A DNA stretch of 64,000 nucleotides from an uncultured Bacteroidales bacterium (GTDB lineage Bacteria; Bacteroidota; Bacteroidia; Bacteroidales; P3): assembly GCA_900316965.1 (NCBI GenBank), contig ONEY01000004.1:1-64000 (forward strand). The letters run 5' to 3'. Below, piece by piece: positions 45,941 to 55,859 of this stretch; positions within the stretch are counted from its first letter, which is position 1; each line of letters begins with the position of its first letter. The position numbers were made by a program, and so were the translations under genes. Below the pieces are notes generated by a model. It was given only the letters and a program-made list of their open reading frames with translations. It made no database searches and was not told the origin of the DNA.

Positions 45941-46447
45941 TCAATTCAGTTTAGCGTTATCCAACTCTTTCTTGACAAAATCATTGGCCCTCTCCTTATC
46001 TGAAAGCTCCGATTTAATAAGCTTTTCGGCAATCTCAATCGAAAGAGTGGCAATCTGATTTTTCAAATCATGCATAGCCTTGAGTTTCTCATAGTTGATG
46101 TTCTCGCGCGCACTTTCAACTATACGGTCAGCTTCTACGGTCGCCTTCTGGCGAGCCTCCTCTATAATCTGCTCACCTGTCAGACGGGCATTGCGAAGTA
46201 TCTCATCACGCTGCACCTTTGCCTCGGCAAGCAATTTCTCGTTGTCCGACTTAAGCGCAGCCATCTCCTGACGCACCTTCTCAGCAGAATTGAGGGCATC
46301 ATTGATATCCCTCTCACGTTTGTCAAGAGCCTTGAGAATCACCGGCCATCCCCACTTCATAAGGATGAATGCAAGAATGCCAAACGACACAAGCATCCAA
46401 AAAATGACGCCAAGACCAGGACTTACTAAAGGATTGTTCATTAACAA
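45941..46447 (-). CDS. atpF: ATP synthase subunit b
   Basis: 168 residues. One N-terminal membrane segment (about 8-28, VIFWMLVSFGILAFILMKW) followed by a long charged coiled coil, the peripheral stalk of F0F1. 45 nt upstream of atpH. Confidence 0.93.
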   Translation of the reverse strand: MLMNNPLVSPGLGVIFWMLVSFGILAFILMKWGWPVILKALDKRERDINDALNSAEKVRQEMAALKSDNEKLLAEAKVQRDEILRNARLTGEQIIEEARQKATVEADRIVESARENINYEKLKAMHDLKNQIATLSIEIAEKLIKSELSDKERANDFVKKELDNAKLN

Positions 46448-46589
46448 AAAAATTATAAGATTATATAAACATGTAAGGCTTGAACAGCAGCCAATAGCAC
46501 CTCTCCAAGCACCATTGTTCTCTAATTACCAATCAAAAAGGTGGGCGCCATAGGCCCATCGCCACGGGCGCCACACACAAAACTTCTGG

Positions 46590-46856
<267 letters not shown>

Positions 46857-46912
46857 TTATTTTATGTTATTAAAAAAATAATTAACTATAAACCATTCAA
46901 TCGTTTACAGCG

Positions 46913-46970
46913 TTCGGCCAACAAACCGAACAAGTATGCAAAAATACATAATTAATTAAAAACAACAAAC
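46913..46970 (-). promoter_or_regulatory. Promoter of the atpE-F-H-A-G operon, with leader hairpin
   Basis: Minus-strand TTTG (46967-46970), 19 nt, TATTTTTG (46940-46947): an ideal promoter. Transcription would start near 46933, at the edge of a hairpin GTTCGG/CCGAAC (46913-46932), leaving a leader of about 80 nt before atpE. Confidence 0.8.
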
Positions 46971-47213
46971 AATATCACTCCCAACAATACAATATTTTAT
47001 TCAACCTCCCATTATCTTTTTTATAATCAACACCATGACGAACACAATATTTTATAATTTTTTTTGTTCTATATTACCGCAACCCAATAAAGCCAATGCG
47101 CCGGCAAAACCCACAAAGCATACAACAACATTTTAACATACATCTCTGGCGAAGCAAAGCGAACCCATATCGGACTTACTAACCATTTTTATCACCTAGA
47201 CAAACACCCCACT
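46971..47213. other. Divergent AT-rich gap between atpE and the C-S lyase
   Basis: No ORF and, in particular, no hydrophobic frame that could be atpB. No clear plus-strand promoter was picked out. Confidence 0.4.
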
Positions 47214-48383
47214 ATGCACAAATACAATTTTGACGAAAAAATAGAACGTCGCGGCACCAACTGCGTTAAATACGACATGCTCAAACCCCTTTACGGAAAC
47301 GAAGACCTGCTGCCAATGTGGGTCGCCGACATGGACTTCCGTTCTCCCGATTTCGTTATGGAAGCTCTCCGCAAGCGCTGCCAACACGAAGTCCTTGGAT
47401 ACGGCATCCCCTCCGAAGGCTACCACCTAGCCGTAACAAAATGGCTAAAAGAACACTACAACATCAACGCCGACCGCAGCGAGCTACATTTCATACCCGG
47501 CATAGTGGCAGGCATCTCCTATGCCCTGCTTTGCCTCACTCAACCTGGCGACAAAATACTGGTGACAACACCCGTCTATCCCCCATTCCTCAACCTTCCC
47601 ACCGCTGCCGGCAGAACAACCGTTTACAGCGAACTCAAGATAGAAAACGGCAGATTCGCCATTGATTTCGACGATTTCAAACAAAAAGCAAAAGAATGCA
47701 AAGTGTTCCTGATGTCCAACCCCCACAATCCCGCAGGAACAATATGGGGCTTCGACGTCCTTCGGCGCATCGCCGACATTTGCGACCACGAGGGACTTTT
47801 GGTCATTTCCGACGAGATACACGCCGACATGACCCTTCATGGCAAACAACACGTTAGCTACAGCACCATCGGTGACAATGCCCGCAACCACTCTCTGACC
47901 TTCATGGCACCGAGCAAAACATTCAATATTGCCGGCCTTGGCAGCTCAACATGCTACGTCGGCAACCCCTCTTTGCGCAAACGCTTCTTTGATTGGCTCG
48001 ACGGATTGGGTGTCGCCGGAGGCAATATCTTTGCCTTCACAGGCGCCGAGGCCGCCTTCGGACAAGGGGAAGAATGGCGGCGACAAATGGTGTCATACCT
48101 CGAAGAAAACGTTGCGACATTGAGCGCCTTCATAAACGAAAAAATGCCCTACGTCAAAGTACTGCTACCCGAAGCCTCATACCTGGCATGGCTCGACTTT
48201 AGCGGCACCGGCTTGAATCATGACGAACTATCAAAAACTTTGATACAAAAAGCCCGCCTGGCTTTGAACGATGGCACCACCTTTGGCGGCGAAAAATACA
48301 AATGCTGCTTCCGCCTCAATATCGGATGTCCAAGGAACATGCTGCTAGAAGCCCTTGAACGCATGGCAGAAACAATCGGCTGA
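47214..48383 (+). CDS. PatB/MalY-type aminotransferase-fold C-S lyase
   Basis: 389 residues. Fold-type I PLP enzyme: MWVADMDFRSP near the start, VLGYGIP, the SNPHNPAGTIW motif, SDEIHADM with the cofactor aspartate, and PSKTFNIAGL whose lysine forms the Schiff base. This set is typical of the MalY/PatB group, which splits cystathionine or cysteine to give pyruvate, ammonia and a thiol. Stands alone on the plus strand; converges with nadB. Confidence 0.9.
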   Translation: MHKYNFDEKIERRGTNCVKYDMLKPLYGNEDLLPMWVADMDFRSPDFVMEALRKRCQHEVLGYGIPSEGYHLAVTKWLKEHYNINADRSELHFIPGIVAGISYALLCLTQPGDKILVTTPVYPPFLNLPTAAGRTTVYSELKIENGRFAIDFDDFKQKAKECKVFLMSNPHNPAGTIWGFDVLRRIADICDHEGLLVISDEIHADMTLHGKQHVSYSTIGDNARNHSLTFMAPSKTFNIAGLGSSTCYVGNPSLRKRFFDWLDGLGVAGGNIFAFTGAEAAFGQGEEWRRQMVSYLEENVATLSAFINEKMPYVKVLLPEASYLAWLDFSGTGLNHDELSKTLIQKARLALNDGTTFGGEKYKCCFRLNIGCPRNMLLEALERMAETIG

Positions 48384-48439
48384 CCTCTGTTGTTAAGACA
48401 ATCTTCCGTCTCACACGGCCTTATTGACGACGGCAATGG

Positions 48440-50029
48440 TCATTCGGCCGACGGCTTATCAATCAAGTCGATAGAATAATGCAATCCCACATTCTCTCGG
48501 CGTGCCATTGCATGCTTGATAACAAGATAGGAACATGCTATAAGATTGCGGAGTTCCGACAACTCCTCGGTAAGGACGCTACGGTTGTAAAGCTCTTCTG
48601 TCTCACGGAAAATAAGGTTTAGACGGTCGAAAGCACGACGCAAACGCAAATCACTACGCACAATACCCACATAGTTGGTCATAATCTCCTGCAACTCCTT
48701 CTTCGTCTGCGTAATAAGAACCATCTCCTCGTTAAGCACCATTCCTTCTGCGTTCCAATCGGGTATAGCTTTGAATGGTGACTTATCGATATTGAACATG
48801 GACACCTCCTTGACAGCGTCCATAGCCGCATTATGAGCGTATACGACAGCCTCAAGCAACGAGTTACTTGCCAAACGATTACCGCCATGCAAACCTGTGC
48901 ATGAACATTCTCCAGCAGCATAAAGATGTCGTATGCTGCTTTGTCCGTTGCGATCCACCTTGATACCTCCACATTGATAGTGGGCGGCAGGACGTACGGG
49001 GATCATATCCTTGGTGATGTTGATTCCAAGCTCAAGACATTTAGCGTAAATTGTAGGGAATCCGTTAATTAATTCATGCTTGCCTATCCCGCGGGCATCA
49101 AGGTACAAATATTCGACACCAGCAAGTTTCATCTCGTTGTCTATAGCTCGAGCGACAATGTCGCGAGGCGCCAATGAGAGCCTCTTGTCGTATTTCTGCA
49201 TAAACTCCTTGCCGTTGCGATCTTTCAAAATTGCGCCGGCGCCTCGCATTGCCTCTGTGATAAGAAAAGCAGGCTTTTCGGCAGGATTATAAAGACTTGT
49301 AGGATGAAACTGCATAAATTCCAGATCCTTCAACACGCCACGGGCACGATGAACCATAGCGACACCATCGCCAGTGGAAATGATAGGCGTTGTGGTTGTG
49401 GAGTAGATGTTGCCCATGCCGCCAGTAGCCAACAACGTGACCTTGGCCAAATAAGTGTCAATCTCGTTGGTTTTGCAATTAAGAGCATAGACACCATAAC
49501 ACTCAATGTCTGGCGTGTGTTTGGTGACACGCTGACCGAGATGGTGCTGCGTTATGATGTCGATGGCAAACTGGTTTTCCTTCAACTCAATATTGGGGTG
49601 GTCATGGATAGCTTGAAGGAGGCCTCTCTCTATCTCGGCACCAGTATTGTCTTTGTGGTGCAAAATTCTGAACTCAGAGTGACCGCCCTCTCTGTGTAGG
49701 TCGAAACGCCCACCACCCTTGTCCATATCGAAATTGACGCCATACTGCACCAATTCCTGTATGCGCTGCGGAGCCTCGCGAATGGTCATTTCCACCACCT
49801 CGCGGTCGCATATGCCGTCACCCGCGACAAGGGTGTCGGCAATATGTTTGTCGAAGCTATCAGTATCGTACATTACAGCGGCAATGCCACCTTGCGCATA
49901 TTTGGTAGAGCCCTCCGAGGCCTCTCCTTTGCAAAGAATACACACCTTGCCATATTGAGCCACCTTGAGAGCAAAACTGAGGCCCGCAATGCCTGAACCT
50001 ATAACCAGGAAATCAACTTCATGACGCAT
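48440..50029 (-). CDS. nadB: L-aspartate oxidase
   Basis: 529 residues. FAD-binding GSGIAGLSFAL at the start, then STKYAQGGIAAV, HREGGHSEFRILHHKDNTG, the active-site region RPAAHYQCGGI and GLHGGNRLASNSLLE, and a helical C-terminal domain. It oxidises L-aspartate to iminoaspartate in NAD synthesis. The partner nadA is not in the window. Confidence 0.95.
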   Translation of the reverse strand: MRHEVDFLVIGSGIAGLSFALKVAQYGKVCILCKGEASEGSTKYAQGGIAAVMYDTDSFDKHIADTLVAGDGICDREVVEMTIREAPQRIQELVQYGVNFDMDKGGGRFDLHREGGHSEFRILHHKDNTGAEIERGLLQAIHDHPNIELKENQFAIDIITQHHLGQRVTKHTPDIECYGVYALNCKTNEIDTYLAKVTLLATGGMGNIYSTTTTPIISTGDGVAMVHRARGVLKDLEFMQFHPTSLYNPAEKPAFLITEAMRGAGAILKDRNGKEFMQKYDKRLSLAPRDIVARAIDNEMKLAGVEYLYLDARGIGKHELINGFPTIYAKCLELGINITKDMIPVRPAAHYQCGGIKVDRNGQSSIRHLYAAGECSCTGLHGGNRLASNSLLEAVVYAHNAAMDAVKEVSMFNIDKSPFKAIPDWNAEGMVLNEEMVLITQTKKELQEIMTNYVGIVRSDLRLRRAFDRLNLIFRETEELYNRSVLTEELSELRNLIACSYLVIKHAMARRENVGLHYSIDLIDKPSAE

Positions 50030-50094
50030 AGATGTAACTATTTATAGATTGATTGTTAGTATACCGTATTGATAAGTTAGTTTTTTGAGTTTTT

Positions 50095-50928
50095 CTATCT
50101 CTTAAGATAGTCGATGTCGTTAGGAGAGATAAGTCCGTACTGTATGGCCTTGGCTATACGAGCGCCGCTTTTGTTGACAATGCCAAACTTGCGGCTCAAA
50201 TCTTTCTGTTTCTCCTGAATGGCTTTCTCGCTCTCGCTCCATTTTGTGAGTCGCTGCGATATTTCCTGCGCCGTACATCCCGCGGCCTCAAGGAGGAGTA
50301 TCTCCTGCTCTTCCTCCGACACCGACTCGGTCATCACCTCATGGTGCTCACGTTCAAAATACAATTCCGCCGCTTCCATAAGTGTCAACATTACAGGATA
50401 GTTAAAATAGTATTTCTCCCCACGCTCCAGACAAGAGACGGCGCGCAGTATGTTCTCTATCGAAAAACCGCCCATAGCGTTTTTGCTGACAAAGGCATTG
50501 GCGCCTTTGTGCAAAGCCTCGAAAACAACGCTGCCTATATCTTTTATGCGTTGCAAACGATTTGTCTCGTTGGCCATAGGATTGTCGAAACGGCCCGAAA
50601 GTATGATGATTTTAATGTCGGTGCCATCCATCTTCTTGTATTGGCGCCGCACCCGCTCAGTGATGAATATGCCGCCTGTCGGCTCACCCTGGAACTCCAT
50701 ATCCACAAGTAAATAGTCGGGACGATTCCCAACAGAGGCGTTAAGAGCAGAGAAGAGATGAGGGCCGTCGGCATAGGTGTCGAGCACTTCAAGCTCGCGC
50801 TGCTCTACACGCCCGTCGTCATCTACGCGACAATCTACCATAGCGTGACTGGCGTTGATTTCATACTTTATAGCCTTACGGATGATTGGTTCGTCATCCA
50901 CAATCATTAATGTGATTTTATCTGACAT
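50095..50928 (-). CDS. Response regulator with C-terminal HTH
   Basis: 277 residues from the ATG at 50928; the frame upstream to 51006 is not family-like. Receiver domain 1-165: IVDDEP acid pocket, YLLVDMEF with the likely phosphorylated Asp, and IIILSGR and a late Lys in ANAFVSKN. It has a longer insertion than usual between strands 2 and 3. Residues about 215-277 look like a LuxR-type helix-turn-helix (EEEQEILLLEAAGCTAQEISQRL, then IVNKSGARIAKAI). Likely partner of the kinase at 54338, from which it is separated by a lipoprotein gene. Confidence 0.8.
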   Translation of the reverse strand: MSDKITLMIVDDEPIIRKAIKYEINASHAMVDCRVDDDGRVEQRELEVLDTYADGPHLFSALNASVGNRPDYLLVDMEFQGEPTGGIFITERVRRQYKKMDGTDIKIIILSGRFDNPMANETNRLQRIKDIGSVVFEALHKGANAFVSKNAMGGFSIENILRAVSCLERGEKYYFNYPVMLTLMEAAELYFEREHHEVMTESVSEEEQEILLLEAAGCTAQEISQRLTKWSESEKAIQEKQKDLSRKFGIVNKSGARIAKAIQYGLISPNDIDYLKR

Positions 50929-51087
50929 CGAGATTTGATAAGTCTTATTTTCAAGCAACTGTTTTATAAATAGGAATTCACGCTTATTTTTTAGAACTGT
51001 CCACACGAATTCCCCAAAAGTGTTAGAACAGCATTTCTATCATTTTCAAAGTAATAGCCGTTTTTATAAACAGAGATCAACTATAAA

Positions 51088-51981
51088 TCAATAGCCGCCT
51101 ACGACTTTGACTTTATATACCTTGCCACCTACCGAAAAAGTAGGACCGGCGCCCATTCCCATCACACCAATCTCAATATTGTCATCATCAACATAGGCGA
51201 GGAATCCTTGGGCGCTCCATGATCCGTAACCCGAGTAGGATTTCACCATTTTGCCTTGACGGTCGTAGAAACAAACAATAGCCTCACTATCAGAATCCTC
51301 ATTTGACTTTTCATACAGAAGAGCTTTCGCATAATTGGGGTGCCCGGTAATAGTCATCTCGTATACCTTCTCATATCCTTCGGGAATAGATGATGTTGCC
51401 GACGTTTGCTCACTATAGTACTCGATGGTACGGGTTGCGGAACCTCTGCCATACTCATAACCTTTGCTGACCCTTTTTATCCAGTTGCCATATTTATCCA
51501 AATTTGAGTATGTTAGGGTCTCATATTCAACTTCGTCATCAACAGTATGCTTTATTTTGACAACAAAACCGCGTTCGTCGTAGGTATAGGCTTCTTCCCT
51601 CATCGAACCTTCGGCAGCCGACTCTGAGCCTACTACTTTACCAGAATTCCATTTGTAAGTAACACTATTCTCGTAGCCTTGCATTTCGGCAATTTGGCCC
51701 TGTTTGTCGTGTTTATATGAGAATGTTCCACTATGTCTTGTCAGATTGCCATTTTTGTCGAATTCATAAGTCATACCATCCTCAGCCATCTTCTTGACCG
51801 GCCCTTTGAGTTCAAAGAAAGCGAGGTCGGGAGTGACCAGGACAGATTGAGATTCACTCTCTATTGTGGATTCAACCGAGGAATCATTATTAATATCTTT
51901 GGGGGAATCAATGGAATTATGGCATGAGACACAAAAAAAACAGATGGTTAAGCCAACAAAAAACAACATCGTCTTTTTCAT
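51088..51981 (-). CDS. Lipoprotein with RHS-like repeats
   Basis: 297 residues from the ATG at 51981 (an ATG nine codons upstream is less likely). Lipobox FCVSC, cysteine at about 20. Residues 70-200 contain RHS/YD-type repeats (YEFDKNGNLTRH, YKHDKQGQIAEM, YTYDERGFVVKI, NLDKYGNWIKRV). The C-terminal part (about 225-297) is a separate domain with GMGAGPTFSVGGKVYKVKV. Sits between the kinase and regulator genes, so it may be a sensor or target of that system; this is inference. Confidence 0.72.
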   Translation of the reverse strand: MKKTMLFFVGLTICFFCVSCHNSIDSPKDINNDSSVESTIESESQSVLVTPDLAFFELKGPVKKMAEDGMTYEFDKNGNLTRHSGTFSYKHDKQGQIAEMQGYENSVTYKWNSGKVVGSESAAEGSMREEAYTYDERGFVVKIKHTVDDEVEYETLTYSNLDKYGNWIKRVSKGYEYGRGSATRTIEYYSEQTSATSSIPEGYEKVYEMTITGHPNYAKALLYEKSNEDSDSEAIVCFYDRQGKMVKSYSGYGSWSAQGFLAYVDDDNIEIGVMGMGAGPTFSVGGKVYKVKVVGGY

Positions 51982-52229
51982 TTTTCTTTCCCTATATGTG
52001 TCGGGCACAACTATTGTCGCTCACACTGTGCCATGTTAAGCGAAATGAAATAAATGATAAAGAAGCTTGGCACATATAATATCTTTTTTCTAGCGCTGGT
52101 GATATAAAACTTCTCGACTTCATTCACGAAATCGTCTGCAAAAATACGACAATTATTTGGTATAGCCAAAATTATTTTTAGCCGCGAGGTGCAACAGAGA
52201 TGAATAATGTCTATTGGAAGTGGGAACAA

Positions 52230-54338
52230 TCAGCTCTCCTTCGCGGCAATAAGGAAATGGAACGTGCTGCCTTTGCCCTCGGCGCTCTCTGCCCATATAC
52301 GGCAGCCTCTTACTGTATTATCATCATGTTTCTTGATGATGTAGCGACAAAGTATCAAGCCGAAGCCCGATCCATAGCCCTGCTGACCTGCCTGGCGAAT
52401 TTTTTTGTCGGAGCGGAACAGGTTCTCAAGTTCCTCACCACTCATGCCAACCCCGGTATCGGCCACGCTAAAATGGAGAAACCTATTGTCGTCGTCCCAA
52501 GGCTCCACAGCCACTACCACCGAACCCGACGAGGTGTGCTGAATGGCGTTGTTTACAAGATTTCGAAGCATGATTTCCAACAGCTGACGGTCGCCAGTGG
52601 CCACACAATCGCTTTTTACAAACCTTAGTGCCACCTTGTCTGGGAATGGGTTGTTGACACTTTGCTCAACGCTGTCGAAAACATCTTGTACAATTATTGT
52701 TGACAACCGAAACTGGAGGCCGCTGGGAATCGACAGATTTGTCCAGTTTTTGATGTTCTCGAAGGTCCTTATCAGCTGACCCGTAACCTCGCGTTTGAGA
52801 GGTTCGGGCATTTTATCGTTCTGTAAATATGAGACAAACGGGGTGATGTCGTGCCGCAAAACACTCAGACAAGTCTCCACGTTTGCTATACGCTCCACGT
52901 CTTTCTGTTTTGCCTCTTGCAACATGGCCGTCTCTCTTTGTAGCGCCTTGGTTCTGCGACGCAACAGGAGGAGCGTCGTCAAGAGCGCGACGGCCAAAAC
53001 GGCAAGCACCAGAGTGAACCTAAGCATTGTGGCGCTACCTCGGTTTGCCTCTTCGAGTTGCCGCTGAAGTATAAAGTCGGCTTTCTCGTTTTGCTTGATA
53101 TAGTTAAGCAAGGCCAATTCCCGACGCGCCCAGTTTCTCATCGCTTCCGTCGAAATGGCGCAACCCGATACAAGGAGGTCTTCGTAAAGCATGGCCTCAA
53201 ATTTTGGAGCCACCGAATGCTGGATGTTGTCAGCCGATGCGTCTCCATCGTCCGACGGTGCCGACAGCTCTCTGTCGACAATATTCAAACCCTCGGCAAA
53301 ATAGTCACACGCCAAAGCTGTGTCGCCTACTGACATACAGTAACGGCCTGTGGCCACCACGGCGCCAAGACGCTGATATGGGTCGTCATGAAGGAAAAAA
53401 AGCGATGTGGCCTCTCGCATAAATGCCAATGTTGTGTCGTCCACACTACTGACATCAAATGAAAAAGCATTATTCACATAGTCGCAGATAGACTTGACCT
53501 CTTTGGCGTTGTCTTTCCACGTAGAGGCTTTGATGTTACCGCTCCATAGCATAAAGCCGAAAAGCTGGTAGGTGTTGGCGAGATGATATGTGCAATAGCG
53601 GTCTTTGTTGTTGAGCAAGCGCAAATTCTCGCCACAGTAATACAATGCTTTGGAAAGGTATGCCGACTGGCGCAAGGTATCGGAGCAAAGGACATAATAG
53701 CCATAGGCGATAGCGTAGTTTAGCGACATATCCTCGGCATAGTCGCAATAGAGCGAGCTGCGACGTTTTTCCATTTCCTCAACCAACTCCGCCTGCTGGT
53801 AGATCGATTTGTTGCGATAATGGTAGTTGAGCGTCGTAGTGGCGATGTAGAACTCGCTTTTGGCGAGGTTGAAAAGCATGCCCTCTTCTCTGTCGTCTAA
53901 AAGTCCCGACTGTTCGATATCATACAGAATGCGGTAACATCCAGCGATGTCGCAGCTTCGCTGCAACAGGCGGGCCTCAAGGATATGAGCCAACACCTGC
54001 TCAACTTCTTTGTTTGGCGTGCTACCTGCAAAATTGAGGACTGAATCCACATAGACATGCACAGAGTCATGTATCGACCTATTGAAGTAGGATGTGGCCA
54101 GGTTGTTCCACGCCCTGAGCCTTCCGCCGGAATAAGAGGGAAGGCTGTCGTCGATGAAAGCTATGGCTTTGCGTGCATAGACCTCGCTGAGGACTGCGTC
54201 ATTGAATCGGTTTTGGAAGGAGGCTTTGTTGAGGGCGTCGACACGCGAACGCAACAAAGCGTCGATGTCGTCATGACGAGAAGAGCATCCCGCCAAGGCT
54301 CCTATCAATATGGCAAAAAGAAGAAGATACTGTTTCAA
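52230..54338 (-). CDS. Hybrid-type periplasmic sensor histidine kinase (DUF5112-like)
   Basis: 702 residues. The N-terminus has a lipoprotein signal with LAGC (cysteine 18). Residues 20-430 are a helical, TPR-like sensory region; one membrane segment at about 439-460; then a kinase core with H496 in LSVLRHDITPF, the N-box MLRNLVNNAIQHT, the G1 box VADTGVGMSG and the GYGSGFGLILCRYI G2 box. It resembles Bacteroides DUF5112-type sensor kinases. The signal would be perceived outside the membrane, the kinase acting inside. Probably phosphorylates the regulator encoded at 50928. Confidence 0.85.
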   Translation of the reverse strand: MKQYLLLFAILIGALAGCSSRHDDIDALLRSRVDALNKASFQNRFNDAVLSEVYARKAIAFIDDSLPSYSGGRLRAWNNLATSYFNRSIHDSVHVYVDSVLNFAGSTPNKEVEQVLAHILEARLLQRSCDIAGCYRILYDIEQSGLLDDREEGMLFNLAKSEFYIATTTLNYHYRNKSIYQQAELVEEMEKRRSSLYCDYAEDMSLNYAIAYGYYVLCSDTLRQSAYLSKALYYCGENLRLLNNKDRYCTYHLANTYQLFGFMLWSGNIKASTWKDNAKEVKSICDYVNNAFSFDVSSVDDTTLAFMREATSLFFLHDDPYQRLGAVVATGRYCMSVGDTALACDYFAEGLNIVDRELSAPSDDGDASADNIQHSVAPKFEAMLYEDLLVSGCAISTEAMRNWARRELALLNYIKQNEKADFILQRQLEEANRGSATMLRFTLVLAVLAVALLTTLLLLRRRTKALQRETAMLQEAKQKDVERIANVETCLSVLRHDITPFVSYLQNDKMPEPLKREVTGQLIRTFENIKNWTNLSIPSGLQFRLSTIIVQDVFDSVEQSVNNPFPDKVALRFVKSDCVATGDRQLLEIMLRNLVNNAIQHTSSGSVVVAVEPWDDDNRFLHFSVADTGVGMSGEELENLFRSDKKIRQAGQQGYGSGFGLILCRYIIKKHDDNTVRGCRIWAESAEGKGSTFHFLIAAKES

Positions 54339-54495
54339 GGGTGCGAGGGTTATGTTAGAGTTTTATGATAAGTTATTATTATTTTATTGTCAACAACTTG
54401 GCTGCAATTACGATCTATGTTGTTTTTTGAAAGATCTAACTTTTAGAATTTGTCTCTATTCTTGCACATTTCACCAATCTCTTAATCCCCATATT

Positions 54496-54530
54496 GCAAA
54501 AAGAACTCGACAGATGTCTGTCGAGTTCTT
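54496..54530 (-). terminator. Terminator of tRNA-Cys
   Basis: AAGAACTCGACAG and CTGTCGAGTTCTT form a perfect 13-bp stem with a 4-nt loop (54501-54530), followed on the minus strand by TTTTTGC, 8 nt after the tRNA 3' end. Confidence 0.88.
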
Positions 54531-54538
54531 ACTCTTAG

Positions 54539-54609
54539 AGGTCGCTTCCGGATTTGAACCGGAGTAGCAGGTTTTGCAGACCTGTGCCTAACCCCTCGGC
54601 CAAACGACC
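54539..54609 (-). tRNA. tRNA-Cys (anticodon GCA)
   Basis: 71 nt on the minus strand. Acceptor GGTCGTT pairs with AGCGACC (one G-U), discriminator T; anticodon stem CAGGT/ACCTG with loop CTGCAAA; T arm TCCGG-TTCAAAT-CCGGA. CCA is not encoded. Confidence 0.95.
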
Positions 54610-54631
54610 TTTAATGTCCGAAAAGACTTTG

Positions 54632-54663
54632 CAAAAGTACTAACAATTTCGAATATGGCAAAA
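54632..54663 (-). promoter_or_regulatory. Promoter of tRNA-Cys
   Basis: Minus-strand TTTTG (54659-54663), 19 nt, TACTTTTG (54632-54639): an ideal Bacteroidetes promoter, 22 nt before the tRNA 5' end. Confidence 0.8.
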
Positions 54664-54801
54664 TTTTTCTTCCGAATATTTTACCAAGCGCCCATACAGC
54701 ACTAACAATCACCATAATACAAATACTTATATATTATAAGCTTTTACCCGCGAAAGGTATAAAAAATATGAGGTTGTATGCTATAAATCATTTTTTCGAT
54801 G

Positions 54802-54809
54802 TATTTTTG
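54802..54809 (+). promoter_or_regulatory. Promoter -7 element directly before the SpoU gene
   Basis: TATTTTTG ends 5 nt before the ATG at 54815, so transcription would start at or very near the start codon (leaderless mRNA). Confidence 0.55.
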
Positions 54810-54814
54810 CAAAC

Positions 54815-55639
54815 ATGAAGACAATACATATCGACAGAATTGACTCTCCGGAACTTGATGTATACACGCAACTTACCGAAGCGCAACTGCGCAACAAACT
54901 GGAGCCGGAAAAAGGTATTTTCATAGCTGAGAGCCTTAAAGTGGCTCGCATCGCCCTCGAAAAAGGACTCGAGCCAATCTCTTTTCTAGCCGAGAAAAAA
55001 TATGTCGACGAGCAAATTATTCCACTTTTTGGAGACAAATACGACATACCGGTATATACAGGCGAGCGGGATTTGTTGTCAAAACTCACTGGTTATGAAT
55101 TGACACGGGGGTTCCTTTGTGCCATGAAACGTCCGGTGCTGCCCTCTGTCGAGGAGGTTTGCCGCAACAAAAGTCGTATTGTCGTCCTCGACAACGTGGT
55201 CAACTCTACGAATACCGGCGCCATTTTCCGAGCCGCCACAGCTCTGGGCATAGAAGGCCTTCTGCTCTCCCCCACTTGCTGCGACCCCTTGAACCGTCGT
55301 AGCGTGCGCGTTAGCATGGGAACGGTTTTCCAAATGCCTTGGACTTATATTGAAAACTGGAGCGACAACGGTCCTCAGCTTTTACGCGACCTCGGATTTA
55401 GTACCGTTGCATTGGCGTTAGGTCCCGACTCCATAGCGATTGACGATCCTGAGCTGCTGTCTATCGAGCGTATTGCTCTGATTCTTGGCACAGAAGGTGA
55501 CGGCTTGCCTAAAAAGACTATAAAAGCATGTGACCATGCTGCCATTATTCCTATGCAACAGGGAGTCGACTCTCTCAATGTAGCCGCTGCCGCCGCCGTG
55601 GCTTTCTGGCAGTTACGGAAAAGGCGACATAATATTTAG
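54815..55639 (+). CDS. SpoU/TrmH-family RNA 2'-O-methyltransferase
   Basis: 274 residues. N-terminal substrate-binding part with EKGIFIAESLKVAR, then the SPOUT catalytic domain: VVLDNVVNSTNTGAIFRAA (motif 1, with the catalytic Arg), ALILGTEGDGLP (motif 2) and IPMQQGVDSLNVAAAAAV (motif 3), which together form the knotted SAM site. It methylates a ribose 2'-OH of tRNA or rRNA; which base is unknown. Confidence 0.9.
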   Translation: MKTIHIDRIDSPELDVYTQLTEAQLRNKLEPEKGIFIAESLKVARIALEKGLEPISFLAEKKYVDEQIIPLFGDKYDIPVYTGERDLLSKLTGYELTRGFLCAMKRPVLPSVEEVCRNKSRIVVLDNVVNSTNTGAIFRAATALGIEGLLLSPTCCDPLNRRSVRVSMGTVFQMPWTYIENWSDNGPQLLRDLGFSTVALALGPDSIAIDDPELLSIERIALILGTEGDGLPKKTIKACDHAAIIPMQQGVDSLNVAAAAAVAFWQLRKRRHNI

Positions 55640-55741
55640 TCTTGGCTTTGGTTTGCGCGGCCATACAACTTAGCGCTAACTTGGCTTTACCAACAAGGAC
55701 AAAATTTTCTTCTATCAACTTCATCTTTTATGGAGGCATGG

Positions 55742-55763
55742 GTCCGCTATGAGTCCGCTAAAG
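55742..55763. repeat. Two tandem copies of the GTCCGCTATGA unit
   Basis: GTCCGCTATGA followed by GTCCGCTAAAG, the same 11-bp unit as at 31741-31795. Located in the convergent gap between the SpoU and S46 genes. Confidence 0.65.
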
Positions 55764-55779
55764 ATTGGTGGTTGCAAAC

Positions 55780-55821
55780 AAAAAAAATGCGGGGCAAAGC
55801 CTTCCAAGGCACAACCCCGCA
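55780..55821 (-). terminator. Terminator of the S46 peptidase gene
   Basis: TGCGGGG (55788-55794) pairs with CCCCGCA (55815-55821), with an inner GCC/GGC; a run of eight Ts follows on the minus strand. Confidence 0.85.
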
Positions 55822-55859
55822 ATTATTTTTAGCTATACTTTATATATCGTCAAAGAATG

